From assembly GCA_963971225.1 (NCBI GenBank), contig OZ020267.1, forward strand, positions 125,243,568 to 125,307,567: a DNA stretch of 64,000 bases. The letters run 5' to 3'. Below are positions 34,441-47,748 of the stretch, piece by piece. The DNA comes from Melieria omissa (Eukaryota > Arthropoda > Insecta > Diptera > Ulidiidae). The notes beneath the pieces were generated by a model. That model worked only from the letters and a program-made list of their open reading frames with translations. It ran no database searches and was not told the DNA's origin. Within the stretch, counting starts at the first letter, position 1. The number at the start of each line of letters is the position of its first letter. A program made the translations under genes and the position numbers.

Positions 34441-37400
34441 ATTAAATGCCAACTTGCGTACTTAAATGCCAACTACGAGCTTCAAATTATTGTATAACGT
34501 ATCTTAATGATTTTATAACCTACCATAATGGGTGATTAACTGGTAGTGACAGCTATCAGACCAGCGCTATAATCTCACTTATATTAGGTCGCAAACCAGC
34601 TGGAACAGGTTATGAAGCTGATAATTCTGATAAGTCAGCAAGATAAGTTGTTTTTCAATCCAAATAGGTGGAAGTTGTTTTCTTTTCCTGAATATGTTTG
34701 CAGCTTTGACATAAAACGTTAGGTAGGTGACTACCAAATAATGTTCAAGTGTGCTTAGCAAAGATCCAATGACCCAACATACCATAATACAAAATACCAA
34801 ACTTCAATCACATGGCCAAAATTCAACCCACATTCAAACAGTAAATGATTTGACCATCAAACCATTCAACAAACGTTGAACAAAACAAGTTTAAGCTTAA
34901 TTGTTTTTCATTTTACTACAAATTTACTATTTCCCAATTTTGTTTGGGTTTTGATTATATTTGTTTTCAATTCATTTATAACAATAAAACTTGAACATGA
35001 ACTTGAATTTTTACATAAAATTTTTAATATCTCCATAAAGTTTATAAAATATTTCATGATAGTTAAAAAGATATCGTTTTTAATCCACGTTTCCACTGCA
35101 GCACAGTGTAGTTTTACCAGTTGTGAACATAGTCTTAGCAAAATAATTAATAATAATTTTAGTGAAAGAAAAAGAAAGCAAAATGAATCAAACAGCCATC
35201 AATCATGATTTTTCATAATCATGATAACGATTATTTCTTCATGGCCATTGGGCTTTAATTGAATACGGTAAATGAGGAAAAAGGCAGGAAATGCTGCATT
35301 AGATTGCCCAACAAATTACCAACGAAAGCCGTAAAGATTTACTATGCAGAGAAAATTCATTCATTATCATTACTGAAATGAAATGAGACCCGAAGTGTTT
35401 GTGGGCTGTGCCGGCACAACATGTTTAATTTTCAGAAGACACTCAACGCAGTCAATCGCTCTGCTGCCTTAGGCAAACACATTACATATATACTATATAT
35501 GCGGATATTGCGCACTTATGACAAGTAAATCAAATAAAACGCGCCTAATCAAGACTCATTAGTAGCAAACTATGCGACAATTTAACCCCAGTTGAGTGGG
35601 TCAGGTCGCCATTCAGCGACCGTAGACAAAGTGTTAATGACAGTTTCAGCAACTGTCAACAACAAGCTGACTTCAACTCTTAAGCGAATACTGCGAAAAC
35701 AAAACGAGCACACTGAGACTAATAGGAAAAAATAACAAACAACACATTCAGTCAAATTGTTTGTCAGGCACTGCGCTCGTAAGTACACAACGCGGGCCCA
35801 TTTGCATAATGTGGCAATTTTAAATAAATACGGACTTAAGGGACGCTTCGTGAAATTGTTTGTGTGAGTCAATAAGCTGCAGGCAATTTCTAGACTTTTA
35901 AAGCGGCCAACAAATTAAGCTCGCAGCTGTTGGCTGTCAAGCTGAAGCGTTTGGAAAGTCCGTAGTAGACAGCGAAGGTGTCGTTAACTTGTAGGAAAAA
36001 AAAATTGACTAGACTTTTTTCTTAGGTTTTTGTTATTGTTTTTTTTATATATCTTTGTTGCTTTGTTTTTAGAAATCGAAAGTGAACGGCACACATCAAT
36101 GGCAGTGAACTTTGTTATTGCCGCAAAGGGGCCAATCGGACCGCAGGAACAACGGCGCAAGCAGCGCAATGCGATTAACGCCGACCGCCTGCTTCTGCCA
36201 CTTTGTCTACTTCATTGCTGGCAGTTTGTCGACTGTTTTAATACTTCTTCTTCCAGCCAGATTCCCTGAAATTTTCTGTTTGCTCGCCCATTTCACATTT
36301 CAAATGCGGCTTGCACGTAGCACTGCACCAAAAATATGTGCATGCATGTGTGTAAATATGTGTCTGTGTGTGTGTGTGTGTACTTCCTACTCGCAGTGGC
36401 TGCGCTGGTTTGTTGGCCTGTTGGCTGCTTGACCTGTTCACTGCTTGGGTCCGTTGATCGTTGACGGCTTCGGCCGGCATTTGGCGTCAAAGCTAAATGT
36501 TGTCTTACTGGTTTTCATTGCTCATTTTGGGCCGCCAGCGAACGGTTAAGTATTTGCACGGCTCTTACTTTGCTGCTTCTTTACGATGTTGTAGTAGTTG
36601 TCTGCACTGTTGTTGCATCGATTTGGTGCTGCACGGCCGCATGTTGTGCACAGCGCCTGCATTGAGGGTCTGTGTGGTGGGTTTCATGTTGCCGCCATCC
36701 ACCCCCCCACCTTCATGGCTACGGTATAAATTACAAGAGCTCTGCATGCCAAAAACAAAAATAGTAACGAAAGCAACAACAAATTACAGCGGCATTACTT
36801 ATTTTTATGCATCTCTTTTTTTTATTATCCATTGTTGGCATTTTTCTTGGACTTTGAAGTTCGTTGCGCCTGGAACGACTGTGAGAAGAAATTCCTTAGC
36901 GGAATATGCCGCATTTGACTGTCGTTTCAGGCGCTACGAGCGTCAACTCGACGCTGCTTTAATGCGCTGTGCACATTTCGTTTTATTTTCGCACACTTTG
37001 CTCGTCGCCTGGGAGTGCGAGCCAGGCCAGTTGTATGGCTTATACAAAAGTTTAAGTTACTTCATTGAGTGGCAGCCAAACAAATACACTCACACACACA
37101 CACACACTCACACATAAAAACTTGAACACAGCCAGACCGACAGACAGTAAACCCAGCCAGCCAGCTGAACCAGACATAGGAATCCAGCAAAACAACGCTG
37201 CGATGACTCATTCTGTGTTTTGATTTCGCGACAAGACAAGAGACTTGCTCGCAATTCGAATGGCGGCCGCCCATTCAAGCGAGAAATGTGAATACGAAAA
37301 CAGTTTTTTTTTGCAACAAAATAATTTACAATGCTAAACAGTTGAAATTACAAAAACAAATGTATGTTATTTGCGCAAACTAGAACTGAAACGTGATGAG

Positions 37401-39654
37401 TTTGTTTTGGGTGCAAAAACAATTTCCAATAGAAATTACGTCCCAGCTCAGTTTTGTGTACTTTGCGTTGTTTTAGTTTATTTTCTGATAATGGTTTTGC
37501 GCAGAAATTGGCTCGATAAGAAGCTATGGATACAGTTGCAGATACAGTTTGAATCACCAACAACAATGATGACATCATATCGTAGGAAATGAGGCTATTA
37601 ACTCGGTAATTAATGTATTTGATTTGTACTTTGCAGGAGCGATGAATTTAAGATTCATATTTTCGAACAACAACACAAAAAAGTTAAGAGACTTGAGTGT
37701 TTTCCTTCAGCAGTTTTTCGTTAAACAGACATTGAAAATTTTTTCTCATCGCAAAAGTGATGTTGGACCCTAAGAAAATCCACTGTGAAGCATCACCAGA
37801 AAGACGTTGACTGGAACCCAAGGGACCAGAAGTCATGGACAACCAAAAAATTGGTTGCTTCTATAAGAATAAGCCGCTAGTCACCACCAGACGGGACAGC
37901 GCAAGAAACACAAATCTAAATCGAGTTAGATGGAAAAGAGCTAATGAGGTCCTGTTCTCTCAATAGTTCTTAGTTCTCAATAGTACTCAATATTTCTTAG
38001 CGAACTTGGCTATAATTGGCCAGTTGGCTATAAAACCCTTCATCGGATTTTAATTTGCCGTATAAGTTTGATTCAGACAGCTCTTCTTTATAAAAAAAGT
38101 TTCAATATTAGTTCTAAAGGACTAACGCGGTTTGGTCTCCTAATGATAACATGGCCTTCTGTTAGAAACGATTCCCTATTTAATGCTTTCAAAAATTTTA
38201 TTTATATTTAACCGAAAACTAACTTATTTTTGTAGTACGTAAATATGTATTCAAGTACTAATATTTATATTTGCAAATAAATAAAAAAATTGATTCTAAA
38301 CAATAAACATTAACAACACTGTACAACACAAAAAAATAACAAGGTTCTGACAACGGATTCTGGTAGAGGGAGCCAAAAAAAATATACGTGTTGCGGCGTT
38401 TAGAAAGTTTACGACTGAATTTTTTTTTAAGGGGGGTCAAAGTTTTCCCCTTTTTGCACATTCTTATGGTGAATCGGCATACGAAAACAATTAACCTCAC
38501 ATTTTAGGCATATGTTGTGTTCAGCAATTTGATGTAAAACCCTACGAAGAACATATTTGTGGAGCATTTTAACCCTATAGCTCTTATTTGTATGGGTCAA
38601 TTTGACCCTTTTTTTCTAAAATGCCAAAAATGTCCGGTAAAACAGGACTTTTTAAGGACAAAATGTACCACAAAAATATTCGCCATAAAATTCTACTATA
38701 GGTCTCTGAATATATCAAAGCTCAGAAATTAACTTGAACGCCAGATTTAAGCTAAAATTGGTACTAAAATGCCCTACAAAACTTGGAACGTGGAATAGCA
38801 GATGGAAAGGCAACCAATATCCCAAAAAACAATAGGAGCCAATAGCTGAAGGGACTTGAACGCCAGAATTAAGCCAAAACTGAAAATATATTTGAGTGTT
38901 TATTTCGTACTTAATCAAATTTGGTACAAAAATGTCCTGGAAATTTAAAAAAAATTAAAAACTAAGAGATACAAGTTTATCACTTCCTTAAAGCATTTTT
39001 CAATAACTTTCCAACAATTTTCATAAATGAAGATTTAAATTAAATTTTTTACTTTTCATTACTCTCTCTCTGTCGCTCTTTGATTTTGTTGAATGTATAA
39101 AGACTCTAAAAGTAAATTGTAATGTTGTATGTACAATTTTGCAGACAATTGTTTGCGTTGTGTGAAATGCAACAGCTGTGATCCTGCGGCAGCCATTAAA
39201 GTGCAGACGCACACACACACACACACATTACAGATAACCGTAAGCACAAATAAATCAGTTTCAGTAAGTCAAAATCCACTTACGATCGTCACTACGGACC
39301 GGCTACTTTCAATTTTCTCTTCCCACTTTCGTACATAAAAATTTGTAATAAATCACGCACAAGGTTAGTAAAATAAGATGTGGGCTAATATGACTCATTA
39401 AGGGTTAAGAGGCGTACCACAGTTGTTTCTGGTTGTAAAATTTAAATAAATCAGCACATTGGCATTAATAATGATAATTTTTGTATGAGAAACTTGTATA
39501 CTCTTCATTGTAATATAATTTGTAATATGTATAATCATTTTTTATATTAGACTAAAATTGGTTTAAGGTTAAAAAAACATTGTTAAAAAATCAAAAAATT
39601 GTTAGATCTCTTAAAAAATTTGAAATATTTCCTTTCAAAATATTTAATGTAAGA
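34441..39654. other. No gene recognised; simple repeats
   Basis: Contains GT/CA microsatellites near 36,363-36,380, 37,088-37,110 and 39,208-39,230, and GC-richer blocks at 36.1-37.1 kb. The 206-codon open frame at 36,497-37,117 ends inside a CA repeat (a Thr-His tail) and has no domain. An imperfect duplication (CTTGAACGCCAGAWTTAAGC) lies at 38,733 and 38,851. No supported coding gene. Confidence 0.45.
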
Positions 39655-39965
39655 AAATTTACTTTTGCCGCAGTTGCCACAATGAAGAGGAGGAGGAATC
39701 GATTAGTCATCTTCTTTGCAACTGCCCGGCTTTATCTAGACGAAGATGGAAAACCCTAGGCTCTCCTTTCTTTGACAACTTGAATGACCTCAGTTCAGCT
39801 AGCATCAAAAACTTGCTTGAGTTCATCCACAATTCAAATATCTTGAATAGGCTTCTGCAGGAAGACAAACCTTCAACTTGTGGCCCATTCCGTGGCCTAA
39901 GTGTGTCTCTCGGCAAGTCCCACGCCAAGACAGCCACTTTAACCTAACCTTACCTAACCTAAAAA
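39655..39965 (+). mobile_element. Non-LTR retrotransposon 3' end, C-terminal zinc-knuckle-like segment
   Basis: Reads FCRSCHNEEEEESISHLLCN followed by CPALSRRRWKTLGSPFF and a stop near 39,945. The spacing C..C....E...H...C is the usual C-terminal Cys/His cluster of jockey/R1-type ORF2 proteins. The copy ends with TAACCTAACCTTACCTAACC, the simple repeat tail expected at such a 3' end. Only the last 100 or so codons remain. Confidence 0.75.
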
Positions 39966-41959
39966 AATTTAAAAGCATACAATGAGTTTGAATGATTTTT
40001 TTATGAAGCACGTGTTGACACAACTCTGATAATTTTCACTCGAAATTGTGGATCAAATGATCCAAAACTTTTTTCAGTTCAGGAAGCGACAATTTTAGAG
40101 ATACTAGTAGACTTCAATTACCAGATTGTAAGATTCTTATCGGCCAAAACTTTGCCTGGAGAGGGATTTGCCGAAGCGAATCACATACTGGGTCGTTTTA
40201 GTTTTCATTAAGTTTGTGTTTAGTCAACTGGATTCCGGAGATCTGCTGCAATCATTGACTTCCCTTTGACATTGAACTTTAGTAGATTTCTGTGACTTAT
40301 GATTTAAAACCCATTCACTCCAAGGTTAACTACCATTGTCCTACAATCCAGCGTCCTCTCAGTTTCAAGTTGGATTCCTGACACAATTCGTGCCAAGTTT
40401 TCTTCTCATATATCAGCCAAACAGACACACGCACTATGAAATATGTGTATTGACTTTTCTACACCGGCCACGCCTCCTGCGGTGTCTCCCCTCTCAGAGT
40501 GAATGTAACTTAGCAACTAAGTGCAGAGCACAACAAACCAGAAACACTGCGTTTGAAATATGGTGCAGCAACTTTCGTAGCAAAATTAAAGCAAACTCTG
40601 CTTCAGGCCGCAGCGTGCAAGCTGAGCGCTGAGTTTGCTGGCCCGTCTCGCCGGTTTTAGTCATTTGCCTCATTTGCCTTGACAATTACATTACACAAGC
40701 TGCCGGCGACATTTTGGTGAATTGCCGTCAGCTGACAACGCGGCAACGGCTACGTGGAAAACTGTTTGGCCAAACAAGGAGGAAAATTACACCAGAAATT
40801 ACAAAAACTCGCTCGTGCATCGCTGAAAACCGGTTTTGATTGCTCCTAATAGGAGCGCGCAGCATGGCGGAAATGTCAATCTTTGCGCTGCGCCGGATTA
40901 TTAAGCACTTCCGCGTAAACCGAATGAAGCGACATCAACGTGGTGGTGGCACAGCAACAAGTCGTCGTGTACGCACCGCTGCAGCCGCTCCGCATTGCCG
41001 CATTGCGTGGCACAGTCGACTGTTTCACGGTGCTCCGTCGCAATCGCTCCAGCTGCAACTCGTACACGTTCTAAACCTGTGTCAACCTTCTAAATCTAAA
41101 TCTGTGCCAATTCATGCGGCAACATGTGAACGCGACGCTGTGTGAAATCGCTGCAGCACTCCCTCTCCACGCCCTGGACGAGCGCGGCAGCGGTCGCTAT
41201 GTGGGCTAATGCCGCGATGACATATTTGCGCCCGAGCGTGCGCCGTGCACCGCATTGACAGTGCAGTGGGGGGATTGCGGTCGGCGGCGGAGTTGCTTGC
41301 AGTTGCATTTGCTGGCAAGTGCTGCGGCATTCAGCTTAAGTAAATTGGGTCATGCGAGCGACTGTAAACAGAACGCACGCACACACGAGCGCAACGAACA
41401 TGGGCACCTAAGCGATTCGGCATAGAGCGTCAAATTGCTGTTTTCGCTACGTTTGTGTTGTTGCCATTATCGTTAGTGGTGTTGCTGTTGCTGCTGTTGG
41501 TGTTCATATATTGGCTGCAGTGGTATCGAATGCACGTGCTTGGCACTTGTGCATAGATACGGTTGTCGAGTTGATATTTGCAATGAGCAACTGCAATCGA
41601 ATGCTGCACGGTATGTGGCCGATTGCCGATTTCAGACTATGGCACTGTTTTATAGATTTTCATTACACGTATTTATCATTTGAAAATTGCGTTTTCGCTT
41701 TTTTACAATAATTCAAAAAATTCGCCAAGGGGCGTAGGACCTTTAAATAACAATAATAATAAATGCAATTAATTAACTGCGAAATTAATGGATATTCAAA
41801 AAATTATTGCCAACCAAAATAAAAGTTAATAGAACTCAAATGCAATGGACGGCTGAATTTTGCCTTGGAATACTAATGCTTGTCGATTCGACTTATACCG
41901 CGAACGTCTTGTGAGACTGTTGCAAAATATATTAAATAATTCTATGATAAATAAGATTG
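39966..41959. other. No gene recognised; GC-richer block
   Basis: 40.6-41.5 kb is GC-richer, with many overlapping short open frames on both strands. None is recognisable. Possibly conserved non-coding sequence in the intron. Confidence 0.4.
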
Positions 41960-42570
41960 CAGGAGCATTGTGACTGAAGGATGCAGTGGACGTCCTAAAC
42001 AGGCGCTTACTGAAGAAATGATTGAAAACACTCGACCCTATCGTTTTGAGGGATCAAAGAGAGAAAGTGAGAGCCATAGCTGACGAGATAAACAAGTCAA
42101 CAGAATTTGTATCTAAGACATAGCACAACAAGATGGACCTGAAAAAGTTATTCTTAAGTTTGGTACGTCTTAAGTTTGGTACCGCGTTTCCTCACAATGA
42201 ACCAACAACGAGAAGGAATGAACACTTTCAAACAGAGTTTGAGTTTGGTCTAAGTTTCAACGCAATCCCAAGAAATGTCTGCAACGATTCTTAACCGTTG
42301 ACGAAACATAGATCCACCACTACACACCTGAGAGTTAGAAACACTCGAAATTGTGGCTCCAAACCAGATTTAGTGCTCCGAAAAAGGTAAACGGAAAAGA
42401 TTATTCCGACTATTATTTGGAATGAAACAATCCCGAACGACTGTCTGGAAAATGAAAATACAATAACAGACGAATAATATGTAACGTTATGTGATCAATT
42501 GAAGAAACAAATCAAGGACAATCGGCTTCATTTGATGATGAAAACAGTGAATCGACCTATAACTCAATGA
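41960..42570 (+). pseudogene. Decayed mariner transposase relic (irritans-like)
   Basis: Pieces in order: TEGCSGRPKQALTEEMIENT, then KVRAIADEINKSTEFVSK, RFLTMNQQREG and RFLTVDET.IHHYTPES (first catalytic Asp), followed by VNGKDYSDYYLE. Each is joined by frameshifts or stops. The VDETWIHHYTPE text is characteristic of the irritans group. Terminal inverted repeats not located. Confidence 0.75.
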
Positions 42571-43780
42571 GAAAACTAAATGAATTGAGCTTCAAATTGC
42601 TTCTTTAATCGTAATTCCCAGAAGTGAGCTTCACAGTCTCACTAAAGATTTCAAGTAGCGATAAATTCTAAAGACTTTCGATTCCATTATTTTAAGTTAT
42701 CCTCTAATGGAATGTTAGAATTATATTGCATTTATAAATTTAACATTTTAGACAGTTTTTGTACTTTTTAAATAAAAGTTTTTTTTTAGTAATTTAGCTC
42801 ATATAAGCTTTTTTACTTTTAAAATTCTGGGAATTTTGGTTAATACTAGAAAGGCCATTAAATATCTTTATTTTCTTTAGTATTTCTATCAACTTTTATT
42901 TTGATGACTTTTATTTTTTTATCGGGGTCTACAATCACTTCTACAATTAGGTTTCTACAATTACAATTAGCCAAATCCGATGTGTACTTTTCGAGATATC
43001 AACGGCTAAAATATGTAGTCTTTGTAGATATGGAAAACTTGCGGTCTTCCTAGTGTTAACTACCTTTTCATTCATATTTGGCTTCTGGGATTATTATCTT
43101 TTCTCAATGAATCGATGAACAAATGGCAAGGGATGTTCAGCGAAAAGGAAGTTGAATAACTAAAGCGTTTTTTGTAAACCTTGAAACATGGTATGAAAGT
43201 TAAAACACAGTTGTATTTAAGTTATGAAGCTAAGTGACTACGTTTCAAAATAAAGTGAAATGTTTCAAGAGAAATCTAGCTGGAAGCTTAGCGTTTTTAA
43301 AGACCTTGGCCTATCACCTAAAAGTTGGAACAAAGTTGAACTATGTAAGTGTTTTTAAAAAATCAAATAAAACTGTCCCGAAAGTATTTTAGGCCCATTA
43401 CTTCTCAAACTGCCTTTGTAGTTTCTATAGCTAACTTAATTTAAATAAAAATGCTTCCCTCTCAAACATTCAAACAAAACCACCAAAATATCTTTGACAA
43501 AATTTGTGCGGAAGTGAAACGCTTATAAGACAAATTGTTTTGGCTTTTCCCCTAATTGCAAAAATTCACACAAATTCACAATGAAAAACAAACAAAACGA
43601 AAAAAAAACGTTAAGCCTTCGAACCTTTCACTATTTGCACAATTTGTAAAATTTCTCGAAACTGCAAATTTGCGTTGCTATTTCTGTCATTCGGCGCGCC
43701 GCTTCGTGTGCACGACCATGACTTTGAATTAAATATTTAAAAAAAGAACTAAGTATCACACAAACAAAACGCACTAAAAC
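42571..43780. other. No gene recognised
   Basis: AT-rich. No supported feature. Confidence 0.4.
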
Positions 43781-43796
43781 ATATCGCAATAGTGCG

Positions 43797-44253
43797 TTGG
43801 TGTGCCAGCAACAACAACTGCAAACACCTCGTTCGCGTTTTCATATGCAAATTGTAAGAATTGCTTTTGCTTTTCGGTGGCCCTTACTTTCGGTTAGTGC
43901 GGCGCATGTTTTCTACATTTTCGATGCTCATTTCAATTGCGGTCACACACCCGATGCCAATACAAATTGCCAGCAATTGCGCGTACGTACAGAAGCCAAC
44001 TACGGGAAAGGCGCAAACAAACAACGGCACCAAATCGAGCAGAAAGACCCAATACAGCAGAAACTTTCGCTTTTCGGCGAAGATTCGTACTTGGTTTTTT
44101 TTTTTATTTTGGAAGAGGGAAAGTAGCAAAAACATGCCAACAATATTTGTTACTATTTCAACAATGAATATGAAAATGCAATGCTTTGGCTTAAGGGAAA
44201 TTTACGGGCGTGTCCCGTTGATTATTCGAATCAAGCATTACACAAGTGAATGA
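43797..44253. other. Block open in several frames on both strands, unidentified
   Basis: About 350 bp of lower AT content is open in three plus-strand frames and one minus-strand frame. The minus frame (44,135-43,884) encodes a hydrophobic stretch, YWVFLLDLVPLFVCAFPVVG and onward, then a charged tail with MRRTNRK before TAA. I recognise no family. It could be an exon of a nested membrane-protein gene, conserved non-coding DNA or chance. Confidence 0.2.
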
Positions 44254-45030
44254 CCCCATTGATCTTTGTTTTGGCATTCAATTAAAACCAATTAGGAAGT
44301 GGCGCTTGTGCTTTGTTTGCGTCTGTCCATAGCAAAGTCTGGCTGTGTTTTTGACAACTTTTTTGCTCGTCAGCAGTCAGTTGCCGCGTGGCACTTGCAC
44401 CCAAAGTCCAAGCACGTGTTTTGCTGTTTCGTTGACAGCGCAGGTTCAACGTTTTGTCACATAGATAATGTTTGATGTGTTGTGCTGCAGTGACTGACAT
44501 TTTAATGAGAGTTGAATCAAACAACACCGAGTGAAGTCGCTGTGTCGATAAGCGCGACGCCAATACATATGCACACATGGGATTTATTGCAGGTTTTCTT
44601 GTTAAGCGATAAGTCATGGTTAAATTTGTGATAGCCTTAAAATTTATTGGTAGTTGATTAGGCTGAAAGTGCATTTGATACATTGGTGAATGTGAACCAT
44701 TTTGTTTCTCAATTTCTATTAAACTAACATTAAAATATGTTCAACACATTTGTTACTTTTGATTTATGAAAGTTGCTTTCGTTTCGAGTGAAACTATTTT
44801 TATTGAAAATTGAAAATCCAGCAAAAAACTAAGTACAATAATTTTTCATTGCATTTGAAATATTTAAAATTAACTAAATAGCAATGTCAGTTTTTGAGGC
44901 AGTTTAACCTTAACCAAGTTTAGGAACTCTTTCCGAAGCACAAATATGCATCGAAAAATGAATTCTAGGTTCGTGTTAAAGTAGGACCCGAAATTTACAT
45001 AGATTTTGCTACACAAAAAAAATGTATCTT
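44254..45030. other. No gene recognised
   Basis: The minus-strand open frame at 44,282-44,683 has no recognisable domain. Confidence 0.4.
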
Positions 45031-45033
45031 TAA

Positions 45034-45557
45034 CCCTTTCGACACCGAAATTTACCCTGTGTCTCGATATTACTTTTTGGTATTTAAATCATGAAACATT
45101 TGCCTAGGAAGTATGCAAACGACATTTGAAGCCGCCACGCCTCTTTGTTCGAGTTCTAGAGCTAGTTTACTTTTGAACAATTTTAGATAAAAACGAGTTA
45201 AATAAATTTTGCATCAATATTTTTTAATTACAGAAAAATTACTTAATATTTATAGAAAAATACAAAAATATCACTTTTTGATTTTATTTAAGCATTAGTA
45301 GAGAAACAGGGTTTTGATCAAACGAGTTCAATTCGTAGACTTCAATTAGCACACAAACTTTCCCTGATATCGCTGCAAATTATTGGAATTTATTTTGGGG
45401 ATAACAGTTTATTTTTTTGTAATTTGCTTTGAATTCACTTCTAAAAATATTAATTTGTTGCCGCCTACTTAAATTAAAACCATAAATCAATCGTAGCTTT
45501 TGCTATAAGATGACAAATAGGTGAAGCTGCTCTCAGGTGGCTTTAGGGTTGAAAGGG
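45034..45557. mobile_element. TTAA-flanked piggyBac-like MITE (family D), 524 bp
   Basis: Ends CCCTTTCGACACC (left) and CCCTTTCAACCC (right, reverse complement), with TTAA at 45,030 and 45,558. No ORF. The first seven bases of the ends match families A and C; the interior does not obviously match. Confidence 0.72.
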
Positions 45558-45597
45558 TTAAGCAGGACAAGAAAATAAAAACACATTGATTTTATTA

Positions 45598-46339
45598 TCA
45601 GGTGTACACCTTTGCTTCCGCCGTTTTCCGATAGGTGGCTGTACCGGCTGAGGCTGGTTGAAATACATAGATGGTAATGCCTTTAAAGTGAGTGTGGACA
45701 GTGCCTAACGAATTGTCATCGCCGTTTCAGTGACAGTTGTTCTTGTTTTCGTATTATTCACGCTCGAAAATGTCCGTTTATGTGCCCAATTCTCACCATT
45801 TGCGGGAAGTTTTACTTTTCTGTTACAATTCGAAAAAAAAATGCAGCTGAAGCGCATCGAATGCTCTCAGAAACTTACGGTGATGCTGCTCTGAGTGAAA
45901 GAACGTGTCGGGAGTGGTTTCAACGTTTTAAAAATGGTGATTTCGACTGACAAAGTCATCCTCCAACACGACAATGCTCGGCCTCACGTCGCAAAAGTGG
46001 TCAAAAAGTACCTGGAAACGCTGAAATGGGAAGTCTTGCCCCACCCGCCGTATTTCCCAGATGTCGCCCCTTCTGACTTCCACCTATTCCGTTCGATGGC
46101 ACACGGCCTGGCAGATCAACATTTTCAATCCTTCGAAGAATTGGAAAAATGGATTGCTTCATGGACAGCGTCAAAAGAGGACTCCTTTTTTCGAGCCGGG
46201 ATCCGAAAATTGCCGGAAAGATGGGAGAAAGTTGTCGCTAGCGACGGACAATACTTTGAATAATACATCTGTAAGCACTTTTTCGCAATAAAGCTTTTAA
46301 TTTTGGAAAAAAACGGCGGAAGCAAAGTTGTACACCTGA
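45598..46339 (+). mobile_element. Internally deleted mariner, 742 bp
   Basis: Ends TCAGGTGTACA on both sides, flanked by TA. The N-terminal part reads MSVYVPNSHHLREVLLFCYN and, after a frameshift in an A-run, RTCREWFQRFKNGDFD and a stop. The sequence then jumps to KVILQHDNARPHVAKVVKKY, LPHPPYFPDVAPSDFHLF and LPERWEKVVASDGQYFE. The middle, with the first catalytic Asp, is deleted; the second and third motifs are intact. The ends resemble the mauritiana group (CCAGGTGTACAAG). Confidence 0.9.
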
Positions 46340-47156
46340 TATTAAAAAAGAAAAATATATATTTGAAAGACTACGTTGTAATAGTTTGGTTCTAGACGAA
46401 CAGTTGGAAAAGGAAAGATATGGAGAAGAAGGAGGAAAATGAAAATGTGAAAAATGTCTGCAGCAATCTCACTCAAGGCGAGTCAAGATCATTTCCTTGC
46501 ACCGCACTGATTTGTATTAACTTTTGAAAGTGTAAAAATATTGAAATAAATGAACTAAATTGTATTTGAATGGCATTGACACGTAAAAAAATCTGGCGAA
46601 AGCAATCGAAATTGAATTGAATTGAATTGAATTAAATTAATTAATGAAATGATCAACAAAACTCTGACAAATGCTCAAAATTGAATTGATTTACGAAGTG
46701 ACTCAGCCAAGAGTCTGTGAAGTTTACGGGGAGCATTCGCTTTCTTTTCCTAACCTAATCTACTGCTATTCTCTCAGAACTCTTATAGTGGGCCAGGTTC
46801 CACTGTAGATTATAAATTCTTTAGTATCAATTCTTGAACTCCTATAGTGGGCCGGGTTATACTGTAGTTTATCGATTTTTAAGTAACTCAAGGCCAACTG
46901 AAGTATTCTTAGTTTTTGCTACAACACTCTTACTTCACACTTTTCAAATATGTTTCTTTTAAATCTTAAATATAGAACCCCTGTCAGATTTTTCAACTAC
47001 AATCTCTGATCTCTGTACACAAAGACAATTTTTTTTTCAAGCTGTCTTGTTCACAATTCATTAGCCAAATGCGCTAATTGCGTTCCCAACGTAGAAACGC
47101 TACGAAGTAATTTGCAACAAAGATTTGTTTTCTTTTTTTTGCTAAATTACGTCACA
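46340..47156. other. No gene; simple and short tandem repeats
   Basis: (GAATT)n-like run near 46,612-46,635. A short duplication around TATAGTGGGCCRGGTT lies at 46,785 and 46,848. Confidence 0.45.
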
Positions 47157-47297
47157 ATGTCTTTGTTAATATTTGTAGAACAATTAGCACTGCGCAACCA
47201 TCTAAAGAACTTACACAATGTATTTGTGATGCTCGAGAAAATGCAATCGCAGCAAAACATAACAGAAGTGTTAATGAATTTTGACGGATTGCAATGA
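47157..47297 (+). CDS. Candidate small ORF, 46 residues, unidentified
   Basis: Starts in a good fly context (CACAATG) and reads MSLLIFVEQLALRNHLKNLH, then a Met/Gln-rich amphipathic-looking tail ending FDGLQ, TGA. The composition is protein-like and it could form helix. An AATAAA lies about 140 bp downstream. I recognise no family and there is no second exon. It is antisense to drongo and may be chance. Confidence 0.25.
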   Translation: MSLLIFVEQLALRNHLKNLHNVFVMLEKMQSQQNITEVLMNFDGLQ

Positions 47298-47748
47298 ATT
47301 GAATTTTTAGATTGTCAGCTGTAATAGCTTTGGCCAGTTCAGCGTTTCAGAGAAGCGCAATAAGTGATAAAGTTTTAACAATTTTTTCGAAATAGCAAAC
47401 CAACTTAGATCCAAATTTGCTTGACTTTCCGTTCAAAAATAAAGACAGGCTTATTCTGGCACAGATAGTTAAATGTTTTTTCCAATATTATTGAATGATA
47501 GAACGAAAGATTTTGGCGAGTATCTTGGGTTGGGTTGTGTCTTACTAAATATTTTTCTACTTAAAAAATAGAATTGTTGATAAAAAAGTGCCCGAATAGC
47601 ACTGAGAATCAACCGATTTGGTTTTGGCAGTCAAGACCACGTCTTCCGCATAGCCAACTGTGTCCACCTACCGGAACATTTAATTTTCACGCACACTCAA
47701 ACAAAAACAAACACTTTCGAAATAATCAAAGGAACGGATCAAACTTAC

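Larger units (their letters stand above)
1..47748 (-). other. drongo: Probable first intron of drongo (partial, runs off left edge)
   Basis: The drongo coding exon ends at a strong donor (GTAAGT on the minus strand) at 47,748. I found no later drongo exon, which should carry the rest of the ArfGAP domain, anywhere to the left. A recursive-splice-type motif on the same strand at 1,407/1,408 supports one very long intron. No conserved multi-exon gene was recognised inside it. The alternative is that the next exon was missed by eye and part of this stretch is intergenic. Confidence 0.55.

Noticed and set aside
36497..37117. A 206-codon open frame ending in Thr-His repeats
   Set aside because: Ends in a CA microsatellite, has no domain, and the same region is open in other frames.
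38569..39410. Another TTAA MITE, from TTAACCCTATAG near 38,569 and AGGGTTAA near 39,402
   Set aside because: Only the first few bases of the ends match and the interior shows nothing to support one element.
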